Shown here one piece after another: positions 25,384 through 31,394 of a stretch of 64,000 nt of DNA. Source of the stretch: an uncultured Pontibacter sp. (GTDB taxonomy: Bacteria > Bacteroidota > Bacteroidia > Cytophagales > Hymenobacteraceae); contig NZ_CANMNI010000002.1 in NCBI RefSeq assembly GCF_947499215.1, positions 620,001 through 684,000 on the forward strand, read 5' to 3'. A program made the translations under genes and the position numbers. The notes beneath the pieces were generated by a model, which did not search any database, was not told the DNA's origin, and saw only the letters and a program-made list of their open reading frames with translations. Every line of letters starts with the position of its first letter. Positions within the stretch are counted from its first letter, which is position 1.

Positions 25384-25707
25384 TTAGCTACTGTATTTCA
25401 TATGTGGCAGCATCGTCTGCCGGGGCACGCGGCCTATGGCATCTCCTGTTACCAATGTACACTGGCAGGTCAGTCTTTCGTTAGTCTTTAGGCGGCCGTT
25501 GCTTCGGTAGCGCTCCTCAGCGGCGGTCAGCGGGCCGAAGTGCTCCATACCCTCCTGCACAATGATACGGCAGGTCGTGCAGCGCCCCTTGCCGCCGCAG
25601 GCATGCATCCAGTCGATGCCAGCGGCCTGAAGTGCTTTGAGCAGCGTTTGACCGGGCGCTACTTCTACCTCACAATCGTGCAGGTTTTGCACCGTTATGT
25701 TTGGCAT
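25384..25707 (-). CDS. [2Fe-2S] ferredoxin-like protein
   Basis: A 107-residue plant-type ferredoxin fold. The cluster ligands are C-x4-5-C-x2-C in MHACGGKGRCTTC and a distant Cys in LTCQC. The sequence begins MPNITVQNLHDCEVEVAPGQTLLKALQAAGIDWM, the usual beta-grasp start. The 16-residue upstream extension in frame is not family-like, so the start is 25707. It carries one electron to an unknown partner; no reductase gene is adjacent. It is divergent from the uncharacterised gene at 25742 with only 34 bases between starts, so promoters must overlap. It is distinct from the adrenodoxin-type ferredoxin at 49305. Confidence 0.88.
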   Translation of the reverse strand: MPNITVQNLHDCEVEVAPGQTLLKALQAAGIDWMHACGGKGRCTTCRIIVQEGMEHFGPLTAAEERYRSNGRLKTNERLTCQCTLVTGDAIGRVPRQTMLPHMKYSS

Positions 25708-25741
25708 ATTATTTATAACTTTACGAGAGAAAGCGATACCA

Positions 25742-26857
25742 ATGGAAGACAAATATAATCAATTACGCCTAGAACGTTACAGCAAAGAACTCGCAAACAT
25801 GCTTTGCGACCGCCATTTTGCAGCCCACGATACAATTAACGGTCCGCAGCTGATCGGCTTTACCCCAGTTAGGCAGGTGAACCTGTTTGTAATTAAAGAA
25901 CTGTTGTTGAAGTGGCACCACGAGATGGCCAATCTGCGCAGCCCCTACTTCGACTATGAGCACGAGGAAGTGAAGGAGGCGCTGCTCAATTTTATGAACG
26001 TGCTCTCACGCAAGATCCTGATCAAACGCGACGCTTTTGAGCCCCTTCTTCAGAAAGCCATTTACGACACGTTCCTCCTCAAGCTGGCACCTGTGGCCAT
26101 GTTCGAGGAAAAGTTTCTGCGCATTCAGGAAGACATCACCTTGCCTAAGTTGCAAGAGAACCTCAAGTACATCGATCTCGACAAACCGTTGTTTGCCGGC
26201 TTCGTGGGCACCCTATCGCCCTCCAACCGCGACCGAGACTATATTCTGAGCCGCTTCAAGCTATACCTGAACGCGAACAAAGACAATATTGCACCATTGG
26301 CCGAGCTTGTTTCCAGCTTTAACAGCCTGCTTCCGATAAACGAAGAGGAGATTAGAGAAGCGGCACCGGTTTCGCCACTGGCGGCCTATGCTGCTGCTGC
26401 AGCTGCTAAGCCTACACCAGCCGCCCCTGTGGAGGAGAAAGATGTGGTAGCGCCCATACATACCACCCAGCGCGAAGCCTCAGCTCCTGTGGCAACTGCC
26501 GCCAAGACAACTGTAGCCAACGATAACATCAATGAGCGCTTTAGGGCGGAGCGCCCTACCATGAATGAGAAGTTTAGCAACCCGGCCTCGTCTTCTCTCG
26601 GCGACTCGCTGAGCAACCGCAAAATCGAGTCACTTAAAAACTCCATCTCCATCAACCAGCGCTTCAGCTTTATCAATGAGCTGTTCGATGGCGACAACAT
26701 GAGCTACTACAACACCATCCAGAAACTGGACGAGTACAAAAGCCCGGATGAGGCCAAGCACTATGTGCAGCACGAGCTGGCTCCTCGGTATGACTGGAGC
26801 AAGAAGCAGGACAGCGTGGGCAAGCTGCTGCGCCTGATCGAGCGCAAGTTTGCCTAA
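25742..26857 (+). CDS. Conserved hypothetical protein with alanine/proline linker
   Basis: A 371-residue soluble protein that I do not recognise by function. Residues 1-200 are helical and charged (DKYNQLRLERYSKELANMLCDRHFAAHDTINGPQLIGFTPVRQVNLFVIKELLLKWHHEM…). A low-complexity Ala/Pro/Val linker follows (about 212-265: AAYAAAAAAKPTPAAPVEEKD…). A C-terminal domain (about 270-371) contains SISINQRFSFINELFDGDNMSYYNTIQKLDEYKSPDEAKHYVQHELAPRYDW. That last block resembles a motif found across Bacteroidota hypothetical proteins. No signal peptide or membrane span is present. It ends at a strong terminator and appears to be monocistronic. Confidence 0.82.
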   Translation: MEDKYNQLRLERYSKELANMLCDRHFAAHDTINGPQLIGFTPVRQVNLFVIKELLLKWHHEMANLRSPYFDYEHEEVKEALLNFMNVLSRKILIKRDAFEPLLQKAIYDTFLLKLAPVAMFEEKFLRIQEDITLPKLQENLKYIDLDKPLFAGFVGTLSPSNRDRDYILSRFKLYLNANKDNIAPLAELVSSFNSLLPINEEEIREAAPVSPLAAYAAAAAAKPTPAAPVEEKDVVAPIHTTQREASAPVATAAKTTVANDNINERFRAERPTMNEKFSNPASSSLGDSLSNRKIESLKNSISINQRFSFINELFDGDNMSYYNTIQKLDEYKSPDEAKHYVQHELAPRYDWSKKQDSVGKLLRLIERKFA

Positions 26858-26876
26858 GTCGTCTTCATCACAGCAC

Positions 26877-26913
26877 AAAAAAAGACCTTTTCTCGGAAAG
26901 GTCTTTTTTTGTT
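26877..26913 (+). terminator. Terminator after the linker protein gene
   Basis: AAAAAAGACCTTT / AAAGGTCTTTTTTT with a short loop, then GTTG. Confidence 0.85.
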
Positions 26914-27164
26914 GCCCGCTCTATTGGCTTTACGGTCAAGCACTACCAGCGCACATTTTTTCCTTCGCAAAATAATTCAACACAGGCAGGGCCTAGGGCA
27001 TTGCAAATACGGTTTTGAAACATTATTTATGCATTTTCTTTGGCTGTAGCAGCAGGCAAATAGCTGTTTCTATGAATCCGTTCTGAGATAAAACAGTATA
27101 CTTTATGCAACACCCGGAGAATAGCCGTGCGTACTAACAATTCAAAATAACCTTATTATCAGCC
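26914..27164. other. Leader region with no recognisable element
   Basis: About 250 AT-richer bases before the acidic protein gene. I see no tRNA, hairpin with T-run, or full TAnnTTTG element here. Confidence 0.4.
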
Positions 27165-27551
27165 ATGAGAGACGATTTCGACTACGATGACGACTTAGAT
27201 TACAGCTTCGATGATGAAGAGGAGGATGACGACTTTGGGATGACCTTCGAAGAGGACCTGTACCTGATGATACGGGAGAAGCTCCGCGACACCATTCAGG
27301 AGTTTAAGGCCGAGCATCCGAGCCTGAAGAAACTGGAAACGCACGTAACTAGCTTCAAGGTGAATGCCAAGAACACGGACGACTCTAAATTCTACCCGCT
27401 GGCTGCCAAGTTGCTGAGTGAGCACATTAAGCCGCTCACCCAAGATTCTGAAGAAATATTGGAGATTTACGAGAATATGCAAGCGGATATTTCCCGATTC
27501 AAAAACCAGCGTGCGCATGGCCACGAAGGCGAATTCTACCTAATTGGATAA
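27165..27551 (+). CDS. Small acidic hypothetical protein
   Basis: A 128-residue protein not recognised. The first 30 residues are almost entirely Asp/Glu with interspersed Tyr/Phe (MRDDFDYDDDLDYSFDDEEEDDDF), a strongly acidic tail of the kind that mimics nucleic acid or binds cations. The rest is a predicted helical domain (EEDLYLMIREKLRDTIQEFKAEHPSLKKLETHVTSFKVNAKN…FYPLAAKLLSEHIKPLTQDSEEILEIYENMQADISRF). No signal peptide is present. It is monocistronic with its own terminator at 27573-27610. Function is unknown; a chaperone- or DNA-mimic-like role would be a guess. Confidence 0.75.
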   Translation: MRDDFDYDDDLDYSFDDEEEDDDFGMTFEEDLYLMIREKLRDTIQEFKAEHPSLKKLETHVTSFKVNAKNTDDSKFYPLAAKLLSEHIKPLTQDSEEILEIYENMQADISRFKNQRAHGHEGEFYLIG

Positions 27552-27572
27552 ACCACGTTTTTAGAAAAAAAC

Positions 27573-27610
27573 AGCAAAAGCCACTCTATTCAACTGGAGT
27601 GGCTTTTGCT
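27573..27610 (+). terminator. Terminator after the acidic protein gene
   Basis: AGCAAAAGCCACTC / GAGTGGCTTTTGCT, a 14-bp stem with a 9-10-base loop. It lacks a pure T-run but contains CTTTTGCT and then AT-rich DNA. Confidence 0.7.
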
Positions 27611-27910
27611 ATATATAAATATATAAAATTTAAATTATTCAACGCTCAATTTAATACTAGGCAACATTTTTGCTATCAAAGCATACGATTTGCCGTAGGT
27701 ATAATATTGCGAACCGCCAAGTATGATTTTACAAGGACAGACTTTGGCGCTCTTCGCTCTGAGAGTAATATTTTTTAACTTTGTCCCCGATTTAGATGCA
27801 ACCATTTGGTGCGCCAGGGAATCTTGGACATAGATAAACACCAAAAATAAGCTGTGATACACTCGCTCCGCCTCAACTTAAAAACAAACAAACTTAATGC
27901 TCCATCAAGT
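27611..27910. other. AT-rich gene-free interval with a -7 element
   Basis: Very AT-rich after the terminator (TATATATAAATATATAAAA). A full TAACTTTG -7 element is at 27776-27783, about 130 bases before the next gene. A 75-codon minus-strand frame at 27635-27862 exists but has no family-like features. Confidence 0.45.
27776..27783 (+). promoter_or_regulatory. -7 promoter element
   Basis: TAACTTTG matches the consensus exactly and would drive the membrane-protein gene at 27911 with a leader of about 120 bases. No TTTG at the right -33 spacing is visible. Confidence 0.45.
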
Positions 27911-28375
27911 ATGGCAGTAACCCGATTGCTTGATGGCGAGAGGTGTCTTATACAGACAGTGGACAAGAAACTCACCTTGACCACGCACCGCGTTATACAG
28001 CGCCAACAAAACTGGTTGGTCCGTAGTTCACAGGCCATCATGCTCGAAGACATCTCGTCTTGGCAGATAAAGGCAACCGGCAAACCGCTTTACCTTGCAG
28101 CCAGCGTGGCAGCCGCTCTGTTCGTTTATTTCAACGATTCCTTTGCTTTGCTGAGCGGCTTTTTTCTGATGCTATACCTGCTTACCCGCCAGCATCGCAT
28201 TCATATCGCATCGCCTTACGCCACCATGATCCTACCCATTGAGGATGTGGAAGAAAACCGCCTGAGCAGTATGGTAGAGTTGGTGCGGCAGGCCAAACGC
28301 GAACGCATAGAAGCCCTGCGGCAACAGGCCGACAACCCCGCTACTTTCGAGACCGAACATAAAAAAAGCGCTTAA
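27911..28375 (+). CDS. Hypothetical membrane protein (PH-like)
   Basis: A 154-residue protein. Residues 1-55 form strands (MAVTRLLDGERCLIQTVDKKLTLTTHRVIQRQQNW…IMLEDISSWQIKA) reminiscent of a bacterial PH domain. A hydrophobic hairpin of two membrane segments follows (PLYLAASVAAALFVYFNDSFALLSGFFLMLYLL), then another strand block (HRIHIASPYATMILPIEDVEENRLSSMVELVRQAKRERI). The strand-membrane-strand pattern matches bPH2/DUF-type membrane PH proteins, but this is inference. A GTG at 27854 could extend the N-terminus by 19 residues. The terminator begins inside the last codons. Confidence 0.7.
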   Translation: MAVTRLLDGERCLIQTVDKKLTLTTHRVIQRQQNWLVRSSQAIMLEDISSWQIKATGKPLYLAASVAAALFVYFNDSFALLSGFFLMLYLLTRQHRIHIASPYATMILPIEDVEENRLSSMVELVRQAKRERIEALRQQADNPATFETEHKKSA

Positions 28376-28386
28376 GGCGCTTTTTT
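28361..28386 (+). terminator. Terminator overlapping the stop codon of the PH-like gene
   Basis: AAAAAAAGCGC / GCGCTTTTTT with a short TTAAG loop that contains the TAA stop (28373-28375), so the last codons are part of the hairpin. Confidence 0.8.
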
Positions 28387-28492
28387 CACTTTTAACCCCT
28401 TCCTAGGCATACCTGCCTGTACGCTGAAAAGCAATTAATTGCGCCCGTCCCTTAGAATTGCTATATTTAGGGCCTTTAAATGCCTTTGAGCT

Positions 28493-29485
28493 ATGCCAGC
28501 AGAAGAATTAGTATATCAGGACCAAGTGAAAGACCATCAGCAAAAGATCAAGCAGGTCTTCGATGAAGTGGGGAAAGTGGTAGTGGGGCAGTCCTATATG
28601 GTAAACCGCCTGTTGATTGGACTCTTTACAGGCGGCCACATCTTGCTGGAAGGTGTACCCGGTCTGGCCAAGACGCTAACGATCAACTCACTGGCCCGCG
28701 CCCTGCGCCTCGACTTCCAGCGTATCCAGTTCACACCCGACTTGCTGCCTGCCGACCTGATCGGCACCATGATCTATAACCAGAATGCCTCCCGCTTTGA
28801 AGTGAAGAAAGGCCCGATCTTCGCCAACCTTATTTTGGCTGACGAAGTGAACCGCTCTCCTGCCAAGGTACAGTCGGCCCTGTTGGAGGCCATGCAGGAG
28901 AAGCAGGTAACCATCGGTGAAACGACCTATATGCTCGATCTGCCTTTCTTGGTACTCGCCACGCAAAACCCGGTGGAGCACGAAGGCACCTATCCGCTGC
29001 CAGAAGCGCAGGTAGACCGCTTTATGATGAAGGTATACATCGACTACCCGAAGAAAGCCGATGAACTGGAGATCATGCGCCGTATGGCCAACATGGCGTT
29101 TAATGACAATGTTAACAAGGTGCTTTCGAAAGAAGACATCTTCGCCATCCGCAGTGAGATAAACCAAGTGCAGATATCGGAGACACTGGAGAAGTACATC
29201 ATCGAGCTAGTGTTTGCGACACGCCGTCCTGCCGAGTACGACCTCAACGAGTTTGCAGACTACATCCAGTTTGGCGTGTCACCCCGTGCCAGCATCGCCC
29301 TTAACCGCGCCGCCAAAGCCATCGCTTATTTCGATGACCGCGACTACGTATTGCCTGAGGACATCAAGGAAGTAGCCCACGATGTGATGAACCACCGCAT
29401 TATTCTCAACTACGAAGCAGAGGCCGACGGTATCAAAACCAAGGATTTCATTGAAGCTATTCTGCGAAAGGTACCGATCAGCTAA
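28493..29485 (+). CDS. MoxR-family AAA+ ATPase
   Basis: A 330-residue ATPase of the MoxR/RavA branch, chaperone-like machines that help mature or insert metal or membrane complexes, usually together with von-Willebrand-A and DUF58 proteins. Walker A is LLEGVPGLAKT (about 52-62), Walker B LILADEVNRSPAKVQSALLEAMQE, sensor 1 LATQNPVEHEGTYPLPEAQVDRF, and the lid helical domain follows. No DUF58, BatA or BatB gene is next to it, which is unusual for this family, and a hairpin follows at once. A TATATTTA element (28462-28469) may be its -7. Confidence 0.92.
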   Translation: MPAEELVYQDQVKDHQQKIKQVFDEVGKVVVGQSYMVNRLLIGLFTGGHILLEGVPGLAKTLTINSLARALRLDFQRIQFTPDLLPADLIGTMIYNQNASRFEVKKGPIFANLILADEVNRSPAKVQSALLEAMQEKQVTIGETTYMLDLPFLVLATQNPVEHEGTYPLPEAQVDRFMMKVYIDYPKKADELEIMRRMANMAFNDNVNKVLSKEDIFAIRSEINQVQISETLEKYIIELVFATRRPAEYDLNEFADYIQFGVSPRASIALNRAAKAIAYFDDRDYVLPEDIKEVAHDVMNHRIILNYEAEADGIKTKDFIEAILRKVPIS

Positions 29486-29560
29486 AAGCTGTAATAGCTA
29501 TACCTGATAGGTCGTAGGAGCCTTACGCAGAACTACCTTCTATACCTTTCCGTAAGTTTT

Positions 29561-29602
29561 AACCCCGACTGTTTTGTGTTTAAGCACAGTACAGTCGGGG
29601 TT
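29561..29602 (+). terminator. Hairpin after moxR-type gene
   Basis: AACCCCGACTGT / ACAGTCGGGGTT is a perfect 12-bp inverted repeat with an 18-base loop that itself can pair (TGTGTT/AGCACA). The T-run is poor (TTATGTGTTTT). Confidence 0.65.
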
Positions 29603-29629
29603 ATGTGTTTTAAAACTAAGGTATAAACT

Positions 29630-29818
29630 ATGTTAAGAGGCTTATTCAAATTTTGGATTCTAAGTAAGTTATTCGGCGGCAGAGGCGGCGCTGGCGGCGG
29701 AAGAGGTCGAGGTGGCTGCGGCGGCATTGGCTGTTTGGGTATCATCGTACTGGCTGTGCTGACTTATTTCCTCTTCCAATACTTAGGCGGTGATGGCGGC
29801 ACAGTGACTGACTTTTAA
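29630..29818 (+). CDS. Small glycine-rich membrane protein
   Basis: A 62-residue frame: MLRGLFKFWILSKLF, a short amphipathic start, then a Gly/Arg-rich stretch (GGRGGAGGGRGRGGCGG), then one transmembrane helix (IGCLGIIVLAVLTYFLFQYL) and a GGDGGTVTDF tail. The layout (basic Gly-rich arm on one side, single span) is typical of genuine small membrane proteins rather than chance. It is placed between two hairpins, with an AGGTATA copy just before the ATG. The opposite strand shows a Pro-rich frame that I regard as its shadow. Function unknown. Confidence 0.55.
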   Translation: MLRGLFKFWILSKLFGGRGGAGGGRGRGGCGGIGCLGIIVLAVLTYFLFQYLGGDGGTVTDF

Positions 29819-29837
29819 AGTATAACTTGCTGAAACA

Positions 29838-29876
29838 TACCTTATAGGTATAGCCTACACAAAGGTATAGGTATAA
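29838..29876. repeat. Intergenic cluster of AGGTATA copies, partly an inverted pair
   Basis: ATACCT-TAT-AGGTAT is an inverted pair (29838-29852), followed by two more direct copies (near 29864 and 29870). Four motif halves in 40 bases is the densest intergenic group in the window. Confidence 0.7.
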
Positions 29877-29905
29877 AAAAAGACCCGCTCTTACGAGGCG
29901 GGCCT
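29875..29905 (-). terminator. Terminator of the beta-helix lipoprotein / TonB operon
   Basis: On the minus strand GGCCCGCC…GGCGGGTC-like arms (about 7-8 bp: GACCCGC / GCGGGCC with one mismatch) are followed by TTTTTTTAT. It ends the minus-strand phosphate-island operon about 90 bases after its last stop codon. Confidence 0.7.
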
Positions 29906-29991
29906 TGTGCATGATGTGGGAGACTAAGCCACACCACTATGGATTGCCGCAATTGATCTCACCCATAATGGGCAATCCGTATTTTTATAGA

Positions 29992-31344
29992 TTAATAAGC
30001 AGTGCTGATTGGGTCAAAGTTAGCCCAGCCAGCAGTCCAGTCCTCTGAGCCGAAAGCACCTCTGTAAGTAACTCGCTCAAAGAAGTTGTCCATTCCGTCG
30101 AAGGCGGCGCCGCTCTGTAGGCTGTTACCGGTTAGCACTGGGCGTGAAGTCTGGTTGAAGCCACCACTGATGTTTAGGGTAGCATTGTCAGCCACTACGC
30201 TGTTGCCTTTGTCTGCTGCGTTGAACCAAGCCGCCACATCAAACGTGCTGCCGCTCTCCACTGTCAAAGCGTTTGAGGAACCTGAAATCACCGTGTTTTT
30301 GATGGCCAGCGAACCTGCCGTGGCATTCGCCTGTGACTTGGTACCGTCCAGCAACAAACCTGTTGGCCAGCCAGCGAACAGCGAGTTGTGCACCTGAATG
30401 TTGCTGTTACGGCGGATGTGCATCGCACGCTTGAAGTTGCTGTTGAACTGGGTGCTCTCCGTAGCTTTCGGTCCGAAAAGACTCACGTTTGAGAAAATAG
30501 CCGAAGTTTTTGGTGTTGCGTCAGAACCCTGTGCGTCGCCATCCGACTCAAAGCCGTTGGAACCAGACACATCGGCCATGTTCGGGTCAGAGATACCCAG
30601 CAGGAACTGCAGTTTGCCAGAGTAACCATTGTCTGTGTCGAACATATCATCCACTGTTTTGTAAGCGATCAGGTGCTTGGCATTCACGGTGCCACCGAAC
30701 ATCTCGAAAGCGTCGTCACCGCAGTAAGAAACCTGCACATAATCCACTGTAGTGCCAGCACCTACACCGCCCATGGTCAAGCCGTTGATTTCGTTGTCTG
30801 GCTGGAAGGCTATACCTGAGAACTCGATACGCACATATTTCAACACACCGGAGTTGTCGTTAGCGTCTGTGCCGCCGTACTCACGGTCCACACCGCCTTC
30901 AATACGGGCATTGTTACCAAGATTCACAGGAGCTTTGCCAAGAACGATCAGGCCACCCCAGTCACCTGCGGCACGCTGCCCGGCAGGCTGAGCCGATGTG
31001 AAAACGATAGGCTTCTCTTTCGTGCCCTGCGCCATGATCTTACCGCCGCGCTCCACAATTAGAGTGCCTTTTGAGTTTTTGTCACCCATGATGATGGTGC
31101 CCGGCTCGATAGTGAGCGTGGCGCCGTCTTTCACATACACGAAGCCTTTGAGCAGATACTTCGTGCCCGCTTTCATGGTGAAGTCTTCTTCCGTAGAACC
31201 TGAAACGGCCATCATGCCGCTCTCCTGTGCCATCGTGAATTCGATGCCTTTTGGTGTTGTGGTTCCTGGGTCGTCGTCTTTGTCGCATGCGAAAAGGGAG
31301 ACTGAAACAACAGCAACCAGCAATAAATTAAATAGCTTTTTCAT
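29992..31344 (-). CDS. Beta-helix surface lipoprotein paired with a TonB receptor
   Basis: A 450-residue lipoprotein. The signal is MKKLFNLLLVAVVSVSLFAC with the acceptor Cys20, followed by DKDDDPG, an acidic surface-export-like stretch. The mature part has a parallel beta-helix look: TKYLLKGFVYVKDGATLTIEPGTIIMGDKNSKGTLIVERGGKIMAQGTKEKPIVFTS, then repeated Gly/Asn-rich turns (NNARIEGGVDREYGGTDANDNSGVLKYVRIEFSG…VDYVQVSYCGDDAFEMFGGTVNAKHLIAYKTVDD). It has no catalytic signature that I can name. It is 50 bases downstream of a TonB receptor gene with a Pho-box-like promoter, so I infer it is that receptor's surface partner, capturing or processing a phosphorus compound. The family is commonly annotated only as hypothetical, and the phosphorus link is inference from context. 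Confidence 0.8.
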   Translation of the reverse strand: MKKLFNLLLVAVVSVSLFACDKDDDPGTTTPKGIEFTMAQESGMMAVSGSTEEDFTMKAGTKYLLKGFVYVKDGATLTIEPGTIIMGDKNSKGTLIVERGGKIMAQGTKEKPIVFTSAQPAGQRAAGDWGGLIVLGKAPVNLGNNARIEGGVDREYGGTDANDNSGVLKYVRIEFSGIAFQPDNEINGLTMGGVGAGTTVDYVQVSYCGDDAFEMFGGTVNAKHLIAYKTVDDMFDTDNGYSGKLQFLLGISDPNMADVSGSNGFESDGDAQGSDATPKTSAIFSNVSLFGPKATESTQFNSNFKRAMHIRRNSNIQVHNSLFAGWPTGLLLDGTKSQANATAGSLAIKNTVISGSSNALTVESGSTFDVAAWFNAADKGNSVVADNATLNISGGFNQTSRPVLTGNSLQSGAAFDGMDNFFERVTYRGAFGSEDWTAGWANFDPISTAY

Positions 31345-31394
31345 AAGTAATGAATTAAGGTATATGGGTTTGGTTTTCTATTGGAAAATCGATT

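Noticed and set aside
27635-27862. 75-codon minus-strand frame in an AT-rich spacer
   Set aside because: No start context, domain or terminator; likely chance in AT-rich DNA.
29533-29745. Proline-rich minus-strand frame over the glycine-rich small gene
   Set aside because: It is the complement of Gly codons and has no promoter, while the plus-strand frame has a coherent membrane-protein layout.
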